Shown here piece by piece: positions 1 through 5,553 of a stretch of 5,553 nucleotides of DNA. This DNA is from Flavobacteriales bacterium. Its GTDB lineage: Bacteria > Bacteroidota > Bacteroidia > Flavobacteriales_E > Vicingaceae. The notes beneath the pieces are model-generated. The model had not been told where the DNA came from, ran no database searches, and worked only from the letters and a program-made list of their open reading frames with translations. The first letter of the stretch is position 1. The number at the start of each line of letters is the position of its first letter. The stretch spans positions 1 to 5,553 of the forward strand of contig JAJCYN010000082.1 in the NCBI GenBank assembly GCA_029262915.1. The letters run 5' to 3'. The translations under genes were made by a program, and so were the position numbers.

Positions 1-1271
1 GAGAGAATATTATTACTAGAGAATTTCCTTTTAACATTAACGATACTATTAGAACTAATAACCTTGATAAAACATTAGAAAGAACCAAAAGCAACTTACT
101 AAATACTTCGCTTTTTAATTTTGTTACTATTGAGCCTGTTTATTTTGATGATACTCACATTTCCATATATATAACTTTAGAAGAAAGATGGTATTGGTGG
201 CCTATTCCTATTTTTGAAATTGAAGAAACTAATTTTAATACTTGGTGGTTAGATAAAAATTTTGATAAAGTAAATTATGGATTATTTTTAGCGAAAGAGA
301 ATTTTAGAGGTAGAAAAGAGAAAGTAGTGCTGCTTTTTCAAGGTGGTTATACCGAAAAAATAGGCATACGATATACTATTCCGTACATTAATAGAAAGAA
401 AACCAATGGATTAAATTTGAAATTTAGCTATAGTAGAAATCATGAAGTTACCTATAGCACCACAGATAATATCAGAGATTATTACCGTTCGGATAAGGAT
501 TATGTTAAAAAGGAAATAAATTCAAATATAGGTTATGAATTTAGACCTAAATTATACAATAAACATAGCTTTAATATAGAGTATACAGATGTTGAAGTTA
601 CAGATTCTGTCATTTTCTTTAATGATGATTTCCTATCTAGTAATAAAACTACAATGCAATTTTTAAGCTTAAATTATACTGTAAAAAGGGATAAACGTAA
701 TAACAAGAACTATCCCACAAAAGGGTATTATTATGATATGAATATAAAAAAAGATGGTGTAGGGATTTTAGACAGTAAATTAAATGCTCTTTATTTCACT
801 TCTCAGGTAAAAAAATTCTGGCAATTATCAAATCGTTTTTATTTATCAGGATTAGTAAAAGGTAAGTTTACAATTAAAGATAGTCCATATTACTTATTAA
901 AGGGATTTGGTTATCGAAATGATTTAGTAAGAGGTTATGAGCTCTACGTAATTAATGGAGAAAACTATAGTTTAATAAAAACTCAATTAAGGTACGAGTT
1001 GCTAGAAAACAAAATAATTAACATAAAAGCACTGAAAGCAGATAAGTTCAATAAAATTCCTATAGCAATTTATTTAGGAACTTTTTTTGATTCAGGATAT
1101 GTTGATTCTAAAAGAAACAAAAGAAACAATTTCTTAGCTAATACTGCATTGTATGGAGGTGGAATTTCTCTTGATTTTATGAGTTATTATGATATGGTTT
1201 TTAGGATGGAATATTCAATAAACAAACTGAATGAAAAAGGACTCTTTATCCATTTTATAGCTCCAATTTAA
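1..1271 (+). CDS. Omp85 superfamily outer-membrane protein (BamA/TamA-like), 5' end missing
   Basis: The reading frame is open from base 3 (bases 1-2 are the end of a split codon) to the TAA at 1269-1271, giving 422 visible residues. A GTG at 327 is only an internal valine, because homology-like sequence continues upstream of it. Visible residues 1-62 look like the end of a POTRA domain (TREFPF, then NLLNTSLFNFVTIEP, the usual 'NLxxTxLFxxV' pattern). Next comes a tryptophan-rich linker (RWYWWPIPIFEIEE, then NFNTWW near 77-82), which I associate with a Bacteroidota subfamily. The rest is a 16-strand-type surface-antigen barrel, with YPTKGYYYD at about 237-245, the lid-loop motif VRGYE at about 309-313 (equivalent to VRGF of BamA) and FFDSGY at about 361-366. 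The family inserts or translocates outer-membrane proteins or lipids; the substrate here is unknown. The protein ends HFIAPI, with no terminal aromatic residue. It lies 35 bp upstream of nadK and is probably cotranscribed with it. It is distinct from the true bamA at the right edge. Confidence 0.85.
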   Translation, partial: ENIITREFPFNINDTIRTNNLDKTLERTKSNLLNTSLFNFVTIEPVYFDDTHISIYITLEERWYWWPIPIFEIEETNFNTWWLDKNFDKVNYGLFLAKENFRGRKEKVVLLFQGGYTEKIGIRYTIPYINRKKTNGLNLKFSYSRNHEVTYSTTDNIRDYYRSDKDYVKKEINSNIGYEFRPKLYNKHSFNIEYTDVEVTDSVIFFNDDFLSSNKTTMQFLSLNYTVKRDKRNNKNYPTKGYYYDMNIKKDGVGILDSKLNALYFTSQVKKFWQLSNRFYLSGLVKGKFTIKDSPYYLLKGFGYRNDLVRGYELYVINGENYSLIKTQLRYELLENKIINIKALKADKFNKIPIAIYLGTFFDSGYVDSKRNKRNNFLANTALYGGGISLDFMSYYDMVFRMEYSINKLNEKGLFIHFIAPI

Positions 1272-1306
1272 AATATTGAGTAATTTCACAATTAAAATCT
1301 TAGAAA

Positions 1307-2185
1307 GTGAAAATTGCGATTTACGGTAGAGATATAAAAGATAGTTACCTATCATTTATGCAACACTTATTTCAGAAGCTATTGGAAAAGAAGGTGGAGG
1401 TTTTTGTCTACAATACCTTTTATGATGATTTAAGTAAAAAAAAATCTTTAGATGACCGACTAAAAACATTTAATAGTCGTGAAGATATTAGTGATGTTAA
1501 TTATTTATTTAGTATTGGTGGAGATGGAACACTTTTAAAAACAATCACTTTTGTTAGAGATAACGATATTCCTATTTTAGGAATTAATACAGGAAGATTA
1601 GGTTTTCTAACCAGCATAGCAACTGAAGAAATTGATAGTGCAATTAACGATGTTTTAGCTGGGAACTTTGATTTGGACACAAGAACATTATTGAGTTTAC
1701 ATACTGAAGACAACTTGTTTGGAGATATTAATTATGCTTTAAATGAAATAACTTTACAGAAAAAAGATACATCCTCTATGGTAACTATTCAAGTTTACCT
1801 TGGAGATGATTTCTTAAATTCTTATTGGGCTGACGGTTTGATTATATCTACTCCAACAGGTTCTACTGCCTATTCGTTAAGTTGTAATGGTCCAATAATT
1901 CTTCCAGGCTCAGGAAACATAATAATTACTCCAATTGCACCTCATAATTTAAATGTTAGACCATTAGTTATTCCAGATGACACAGAATTAACATTAAAAA
2001 TTGCTGGACGAACTGAGAATTTTTTAGTGGCATTAGATTCAAGATCATTAACAGTCCCTTTATCTATTGAATTGAAGATTAAAAAAGCTTCTCATCAGAT
2101 AAATTTAATCCGATTAAAAAATTACAGCTTTTTAAATACGCTCAGGTCTAAACTAGTTTGGGGTTTAGATAAAAGAAATTATTGA
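1307..2185 (+). CDS. nadK: NAD kinase
   Basis: This 292-aa protein phosphorylates NAD+ to NADP+ using ATP or polyphosphate in the cytoplasm, and is the sole route to NADP in most bacteria. The family motifs are in order: the nucleotide-binding GGDGT at 71-75 within FSIGGDGTLLKT, GINTGRLGFLT at 92-102, the NE pair at 146-147 in ALNEITLQK, DGLIISTPTGSTAYSLS at 176-192, and ITPIAPHNLNVRPLVIPD at 207-224. Length is normal for the family. The start is GTG at 1307; it gives MKIAIYGR, the N-terminus expected for flavobacterial NadK, and there is no better ATG nearby. No convincing Shine-Dalgarno or Bacteroidota promoter lies in the 35-bp gap before it, so it is probably read from upstream. An A9 run at 1436-1444 encodes three lysines and leaves the frame intact. 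Identification is firm. Confidence 0.97.
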   Translation: MKIAIYGRDIKDSYLSFMQHLFQKLLEKKVEVFVYNTFYDDLSKKKSLDDRLKTFNSREDISDVNYLFSIGGDGTLLKTITFVRDNDIPILGINTGRLGFLTSIATEEIDSAINDVLAGNFDLDTRTLLSLHTEDNLFGDINYALNEITLQKKDTSSMVTIQVYLGDDFLNSYWADGLIISTPTGSTAYSLSCNGPIILPGSGNIIITPIAPHNLNVRPLVIPDDTELTLKIAGRTENFLVALDSRSLTVPLSIELKIKKASHQINLIRLKNYSFLNTLRSKLVWGLDKRNY

Positions 2186-2191
2186 TATAAA

Positions 2192-2222
2192 TATTACAGT
2201 ATTAATTAATTACACTGTAATA
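2192..2222. promoter_or_regulatory. Perfect 9-bp inverted repeat just upstream of a promoter (possible operator)
   Basis: The arms TATTACAGT (2192-2200) and ACTGTAATA (2214-2222) are exact reverse complements around a 13-nt AT-rich centre made largely of repeated ATTA. The dyad starts 6 bp after the nadK stop and ends 4 bp before the putative -33 TTG of the next gene. It is not followed by a T tract, so an intrinsic terminator is unlikely. The position fits an operator or activator site for the downstream gene, or an RNA hairpin at the nadK 3' end. The regulator is unknown. Confidence 0.4.
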
Positions 2223-2226
2223 AAAG

Positions 2227-2258
2227 TTGGATTATTATAAAATAAAGTAATATATTTG
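2227..2258 (+). promoter_or_regulatory. Bacteroidota-type promoter for the porG-like pair
   Basis: A TTG at 2227-2229 lies 21 nt before TATATTTG at 2251-2258, which matches the -7 consensus TAnnTTTG of the Bacteroidota housekeeping sigma factor exactly. The predicted transcript starts at about 2263-2266, leaving a leader of about 30 nt before the ATG at 2296. The site lies in the longest intergenic gap of the window, between nadK and the 309-aa gene, so it probably begins a new transcription unit. Confidence 0.7.
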
Positions 2259-2295
2259 CAGACGGTCATAATATTTTAAGGATTATAACAATAAG

Positions 2296-3225
2296 ATGCA
2301 AAGAATTTTTATACTAACGTTAACCATTTTACTTCTCCCTATATTTTCTCAAGCACAGAAGTGGAAAAGGCAAAGAGTAGAGTATTCATTTGGTTTAGGA
2401 GCAACTAATTTTCTAGGAGATTTAGGAGGAAGAGATCAGATAGGGACTGATTTTGTAGCTGATTTTGAAATTAAGGCAACAAGATATGCAGCAACTTTAG
2501 GCTATCGTTATCAAATTGGTAAAGATTGGTATGTAAAAGGAAATTTACTTTACGCTAAAGTTAGCGGTAATGATAATTTAACACAACAGTCTTCTAGAGC
2601 CCGTAGAAAGTTGAATTTCAAATCTGATATAGTTGAGTTGTCAGCACAATTAGAGTATATGCTAATAAAACAAAAATCAGGACATTTATATAGGTTGAGA
2701 GGTGTAAGGGGTAAAAGATGGTTTAGGTTTGAAGTATATGCATTAGGTGGGATAGGTGCTATTTGGTACAATCCAAAAGGATTAAGAGATGGTAAATGGC
2801 ATCGTTTAGCACCATTGAATACTGAAGGGCAAGGTTTACCAGGGGGACCGAAAGATTATAGTAGCTTCACAGCTGTAATTCCTTATGGTTTAGGAATAAG
2901 AAGGAACTTGGGTGGAGGTGCAAGATCTAGACATTTTGGTTCTTGGAGTATTAGTCTTGAGTTAACAGTAAGAAAAACATTTTCTGATTATATAGATGAT
3001 GTGAGTACAACTTACTATAATGACGGGGGATCTAGTGCTGTTGCTGCAGGAGTTGATGATGAAGATGCTGGGTTTTTTCACGATCCGGGAGGTCACTTTG
3101 CAAATGGAGGCTTTGGAGAGCCACAACAAAGAGGTGATGTAACAGATAAAGATGCTTATTTGTTGGGAATTATATCTATCAACTATAAACCTGCTAGAAG
3201 AAGAAGGAACTTACCGAAGTTCTAA
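2296..3225 (+). CDS. PorG-like / DUF6089-type outer-membrane beta-barrel protein, long form
   Basis: This 309-aa exported protein is probably an outer-membrane barrel related to PorG of the type IX secretion system. Residues 1-20 are a typical signal peptide (MQRIF, hydrophobic core, SQA before Q21). The mature protein starts with a strand like the DUF6089 family, FGLGATNFLGDLGG at 32-45, comparable with FLGGTSYYLGELNP in the next gene. A second shared block is VRKTFSDYIDDVSTTYY at 225-241, matching RKTFTDQIDGLSETY in the neighbour. It is about 75 residues longer than that neighbour. The extra length includes a basic and glycine-rich loop (about 130-185, with RLRGVRGKRW and GQGLPGGPKDYSS) and an acidic Gly/Asp-rich loop (about 243-283, with DDEDAGFFHDPGG). 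The end is strongly basic (ARRRRNLPKF, final Phe). It has no cysteine. The ATG is preceded by stops in frame. A role in T9SS or gliding is inferred from family and context, not shown. Confidence 0.75.
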   Translation: MQRIFILTLTILLLPIFSQAQKWKRQRVEYSFGLGATNFLGDLGGRDQIGTDFVADFEIKATRYAATLGYRYQIGKDWYVKGNLLYAKVSGNDNLTQQSSRARRKLNFKSDIVELSAQLEYMLIKQKSGHLYRLRGVRGKRWFRFEVYALGGIGAIWYNPKGLRDGKWHRLAPLNTEGQGLPGGPKDYSSFTAVIPYGLGIRRNLGGGARSRHFGSWSISLELTVRKTFSDYIDDVSTTYYNDGGSSAVAAGVDDEDAGFFHDPGGHFANGGFGEPQQRGDVTDKDAYLLGIISINYKPARRRRNLPKF

Positions 3226-3247
3226 AAAAATTCCTGTTAGTGTACTG

Positions 3248-3292
3248 ATCATTATACTTTATTCATTTAAACTTCGTTTATAGTGCAATGAT
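3248..3292 (+). promoter_or_regulatory. Possible nested stem-loop in the leader before the second PorG-like gene
   Basis: An outer stem pairs ATCATTATACT (3248-3258) with AGTGCAATGAT (3282-3292), with one A-C mismatch and one G-U pair. Inside it, TAAAC (3268-3272) and GTTTA (3276-3280) form a small hairpin around TTC. The outer stem ends six bases before the ATG at 3299, so if it forms it could limit ribosome access. The region is AT-rich and chance pairing is plausible. Confidence 0.25.
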
Positions 3293-3298
3293 ATTAAA

Positions 3299-4000
3299 AT
3301 GAAGGTTTACAAATCAATAATTGTATTTTTTTTTCTGTCAAGTCTTTATGGATTTAGTCAGAATTCTGAAATAGGATTTCTAGGAGGAACTTCTTATTAT
3401 CTTGGAGAGTTGAACCCTTCCATCCAAATCGCAAATAAAATTAGGCCAGTAATAGGTGTTTTTTATCGAAAAAACACAAGCAAAAGATATGCATTGAGAA
3501 TAGGAGCTAATTATGGTAAATTAGCAGCAACAGATGAATTTAGTTCAACGGAGTTAAGTCAATTTCGTCAATTGTCATTTTCAACAGATATTTGGGAAGC
3601 TTATGGAGTTTTAGAGTTTAACTTTATTCCCTATCAAATAAATAATTACTCTACTTCTAGTTTCACTCCATATGTTTTTATAGGAGCTGCAGTGTTTAGA
3701 GTTAGTCCTAGCATAGAAAATAATGGTGTGGCTATTACTTCTTCACAAGGTAGTGTTATTGCTCCTTCAATGCCTTTTGGCCTAGGGATTAAATTTAATT
3801 TTGCAAGAAATTTAGGTCTTGCAATAGAATGGGGAATGAGAAAAACATTTACAGACCAAATAGATGGGCTTTCGGAGACATATATTGGAGGTTATCAATT
3901 AAGTAATACCCAAAATAACGATTGGTATTCGATTGTAGGAATTACATTAAATTATAAAATTTTAACAAAAGGAGATGTTTGTCCCGTTGTTGTTAACTAG
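3299..4000 (+). CDS. porG: Type IX secretion outer-membrane protein PorG (DUF6089 family)
   Basis: This 233-aa protein is close to the usual length of DUF6089/PorG proteins. A signal peptide covers residues 1-20 (hydrophobic IIVFFFLSSLYGF, cleavage expected before Q21). The mature start EIGFLGGTSYYLGELNPS (24-41) is the family's signature first strand and turn. FTPYVFIGAAVFR (122-134), MPFGLGIKFNF (158-168) and WGMRKTFTDQIDGLSETY (178-195) are further barrel strands and the conserved TFTDxIDxxS block. It ends CPVVVN, with its only cysteine at 228. In Porphyromonas gingivalis the PorG protein associates with the PorK/PorN ring and, as I recall, its gene also precedes uppS and bamA; the same order here supports the name. 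It follows its long paralogue by 73 bp without a good promoter between, so the two are probably one unit. A T9 run (3326-3334) encodes three Phe in the signal peptide. The family call is strong; the T9SS role is inferred. Confidence 0.8.
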   Translation: MKVYKSIIVFFFLSSLYGFSQNSEIGFLGGTSYYLGELNPSIQIANKIRPVIGVFYRKNTSKRYALRIGANYGKLAATDEFSSTELSQFRQLSFSTDIWEAYGVLEFNFIPYQINNYSTSSFTPYVFIGAAVFRVSPSIENNGVAITSSQGSVIAPSMPFGLGIKFNFARNLGLAIEWGMRKTFTDQIDGLSETYIGGYQLSNTQNNDWYSIVGITLNYKILTKGDVCPVVVN

Positions 4001-4016
4001 TAATATACTATCTTTG
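3987..4016 (+). promoter_or_regulatory. Bacteroidota-type promoter for uppS-bamA
   Basis: TTG at 3987-3989 lies 19 nt before TATCTTTG at 4009-4016, an exact match to TAnnTTTG. A start at about 4021-4024 would leave a leader of about 20 nt before the uppS ATG at 4044. The -33 box falls within the last codons of the upstream porG gene, which ends at 4000. uppS-bamA can therefore probably be transcribed independently, in addition to any read-through. Confidence 0.65.
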
Positions 4017-4043
4017 TCCGACCTTAAAAAGAGGTATTAGTAA

Positions 4044-4790
4044 ATGAATTACAAATCTTTAATAAATACTTCAAAATTACCAAGTCACATTGCTATTATA
4101 ATGGATGGTAATGGGCGTTGGGCAAAAGAGCACAATAAGCCAAGAATTTTTGGACATAAAAATGGAGTGCTTTCTGTGAGGAGTGTTGTTGAGGGAGCGG
4201 GAGAAATAGGATTAAAGTATTTAACGCTATATGCTTTTAGTACTGAAAACTGGAATAGACCTAAAGTAGAAATTACAGCACTAATGCAATTATTAGTAGT
4301 AACAATCAGCAAAGAAGTAACAACATTAAATAAAAATAATGTTCGTTTATTAACCATAGGCGACTTAAAAAGTTTACCTAGTAATTGTAAAAAAGAATTA
4401 GAAAAAGCAAAAACAAAAACAAAAAATAATACAGGGTTAAACCTAGTATTAGCATTAAGTTATAGTTCTAAAGCAGAAATAGTTAATGCAGTTAAAGCAA
4501 TTGCAAAAGGGGTTTCTGAAGAAAAAATAGCTTTGGATGAAATAGATGATAATCTTATAAATGAGCATTTGGAAACAGCTTTAATACAGGATCCAGAGTT
4601 ATTAATTAGGACAAGCGGAGAACATAGAATAAGTAATTTTTTGTTATGGCAAATAGCTTACTCTGAGCTGTATTTCACGGATAAACTTTGGCCAGACTTT
4701 ACAAAAGACGATTTGTTTGAAGCTATTGTAAATTATCAGAAAAGAGAAAGAAGGTTTGGTATGACCAGTGAACAATTAAGTATTAGTTAA
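4044..4790 (+). CDS. uppS: Isoprenyl transferase (undecaprenyl diphosphate synthase)
   Basis: This 248-aa cytosolic, membrane-associated cis-prenyltransferase adds isopentenyl diphosphate units to farnesyl diphosphate. The product is undecaprenyl diphosphate, the lipid carrier for peptidoglycan, O-antigen and other surface glycans. All family motifs are present: HIAIIMDGNGRWA at 15-27 with catalytic Asp21, GHKNG at 37-41, TLYAFSTENWNRP at 61-73, and PELLIRTSGEHRISNF at 184-199. In that last block Arg189, Arg195 and Ser197 match the pyrophosphate-binding residues of the E. coli enzyme. Glu208 in YSELYF matches its Mg2+-binding Glu, and LWPDF (215-219) and RRFG (236-239) follow. Length is normal. 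The ATG at 4044 has an AAAGAGG-like sequence about 10 nt upstream, an unusually good Shine-Dalgarno-like site for this phylum. The stop codon overlaps the bamA start (TAATG), which suggests translational coupling. Confidence 0.97.
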   Translation: MNYKSLINTSKLPSHIAIIMDGNGRWAKEHNKPRIFGHKNGVLSVRSVVEGAGEIGLKYLTLYAFSTENWNRPKVEITALMQLLVVTISKEVTTLNKNNVRLLTIGDLKSLPSNCKKELEKAKTKTKNNTGLNLVLALSYSSKAEIVNAVKAIAKGVSEEKIALDEIDDNLINEHLETALIQDPELLIRTSGEHRISNFLLWQIAYSELYFTDKLWPDFTKDDLFEAIVNYQKRERRFGMTSEQLSIS

Positions 4791-5553
4791 TGAAAAAGAA
4801 TTTATATATAATTTTATTATTGATGCTGCCAATTATTGTTGAAGCACAATTTTCAATTAATTCTGGATTAGAGGATATAAGTTATTCTACTCCTCAAGAA
4901 TATGAAATAGGAGGAATAACAATATCTGGCTCAAATTATTTTAATCCTAATACCATTAGATCTATTTCTGGATTATCTGTTGGAGATAAAATAAAAGTAC
5001 CTGGAGATAGGATAACAAAAGCAATTAAAAACTTATGGGAACAAAAACTATTTAATGAGGTTGAATTGTCTGCTACGAAAATAGAGGGAGATAAAATATT
5101 TCTTGATATACACATTGAAGAATTGCCTAGGTTATCAAAATTTAAGTTTAGGGGGGTTAAGAAAGCGAAACAAAAAGACTTAAGAGAGGAAGTTGGACTA
5201 ATTCGAGGAAAAGTAATTACTGAAAACTTATTAATAAATACTAAAAACATAGTTAAGAGTTATTTTGTAAAAAAAGGCTTTTTAGATACAGAGGTTAACA
5301 TTATACAAAAGGAAGACACAATTGTAGCTAATAATGTTATTTTAACCATTAATGTTAACAAAGGAAAGAGAGTAAAAATTAAGGATGTAAATTTTATTGG
5401 GAATAATTCTATAAAATCAGGAAAGTTAAGAGGATCTCTTAGTGATACTAAAAGAAGCAGAGCATATAACATCTTTACAACATCTAAGTATATACCTCAT
5501 ACTTACAATACAGATAAGCCAGCTATCATTGATAAATACAATGAAAAAGGATA
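4790..5553 (+). CDS. bamA: Outer membrane protein assembly factor BamA, 3' end missing
   Basis: The frame opens at the ATG 4790-4792, sharing its A with the uppS stop TAA, and stays open to the right edge: 254 full codons plus two bases. BamA is the central barrel of the BAM complex, which folds and inserts outer-membrane proteins. Residues 1-19 are a signal peptide (MKKNLYIILLLMLPIIVEA before Q20). POTRA 1 runs about 38-112 (EIGGITISGSNYFNP, then GLSVGDKI and LFNEVEL), POTRA 2 about 113-192 (LSKFKFRGVKKAK, then YFVKKGFLDTEV), and POTRA 3 begins near 194 (VKIKDVNFIGNNSIKSGKLR). Residues 219-254 (DTKRSRAYNIF, KYIPHTYNTDKPAIIDKYNEKG) match the enlarged third POTRA insertion typical of Bacteroidota BamA. 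The remaining POTRA domains and barrel lie beyond the window. The link to uppS is conserved in this phylum; periplasmic chaperone (Skp/OmpH) genes often follow. The name rests on POTRA pattern and context. Confidence 0.93.
   Translation, partial: MKKNLYIILLLMLPIIVEAQFSINSGLEDISYSTPQEYEIGGITISGSNYFNPNTIRSISGLSVGDKIKVPGDRITKAIKNLWEQKLFNEVELSATKIEGDKIFLDIHIEELPRLSKFKFRGVKKAKQKDLREEVGLIRGKVITENLLINTKNIVKSYFVKKGFLDTEVNIIQKEDTIVANNVILTINVNKGKRVKIKDVNFIGNNSIKSGKLRGSLSDTKRSRAYNIFTTSKYIPHTYNTDKPAIIDKYNEKG

Noticed and set aside
327..1271. The left-hand gene starting at the GTG at 327
   Set aside because: The same frame is open back to base 3 and encodes POTRA-like and Trp-rich sequence typical of the family, so the GTG is an internal valine and the gene is cut by the window edge.
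1281..1288. TAATTTCA as a -7 promoter box for nadK
   Set aside because: It departs from the consensus at the conserved TTTG end and I found no matching -33 box.
1436..1444. A9 run in nadK as a programmed slippage site
   Set aside because: It simply encodes three lysines in an intact, essential enzyme; poly-A is expected in such AT-rich DNA and nothing nearby suggests recoding.
1501..1713. Minus-strand open frame inside nadK, with similar ones at 2550-2771 and 4085-4357
   Set aside because: Each is antisense to a firmly identified or well-supported gene, with no start signal or family resemblance of its own.
3207..3222. GAACTT-ACCG-AAGTTC hairpin at the end of the long PorG-like gene as a terminator
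   Set aside because: It lies inside the last codons and is followed by a run of A's, not T's; the stem is only 6 bp.
3268..3276. TAAACTTCG as a -7 promoter box for the second PorG-like gene
   Set aside because: It differs from TAnnTTTG at one key base and has no TTG at a suitable distance upstream.
4936..5472. Minus-strand open frames across the right end
   Set aside because: They lie wholly within the bamA coding region, show no recognisable domain and read as antisense shadows.

Overview
The window looks like part of a conserved envelope-biogenesis neighbourhood from a Bacteroidota bacterium, probably a flavobacterium-like or cytophaga-like lineage; I cannot fix the genus from sequence alone. 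The evidence is the AT-rich composition (by eye about one third GC), two promoters of the Bacteroidota type (TTG, about 20 nt, then TAnnTTTG), near absence of Shine-Dalgarno sites, a NAD kinase beginning MKIAIYGR, and the gene order PorG-like / uppS / bamA. From memory that order also occurs around the type IX secretion gene porG in Porphyromonas gingivalis.

All genes are on the + strand and packed closely. From left to right: the C-terminal 422 residues of an Omp85 (BamA/TamA-like) outer-membrane protein, cut by the left edge (1-1271); NAD kinase nadK with a GTG start (1307-2185); a 110-bp gap holding a dyad and a promoter; a 309-aa PorG/DUF6089-like outer-membrane protein (2296-3225); a 73-bp gap with a possible nested stem-loop; a second, more typical 233-aa PorG/DUF6089 protein (3299-4000); a second promoter whose -33 box lies inside the end of that gene; uppS, the undecaprenyl diphosphate synthase (4044-4790); and the first 254 residues of bamA, overlapping the uppS stop by one base and cut by the right edge (4790-5553). 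No stretch longer than 300 bp lacks a gene. I saw no RNA genes, mobile elements or CRISPR arrays.

Functionally the cluster joins outer-membrane protein insertion (BamA and a second Omp85 protein), supply of the lipid carrier for peptidoglycan and surface polysaccharide (UppS), and probable outer-membrane parts of the type IX secretion system and gliding machinery (the PorG-like pair). NadK is a housekeeping enzyme that makes NADP. The promoter positions suggest three transcription segments: Omp85-nadK, the porG-like pair, and uppS-bamA and whatever follows. The most notable points are the tandem, strongly diverged PorG-like pair, the dyad abutting its promoter, and two Omp85 genes flanking the same block. 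I found no clearly undescribed system here; this is mostly core envelope biology.
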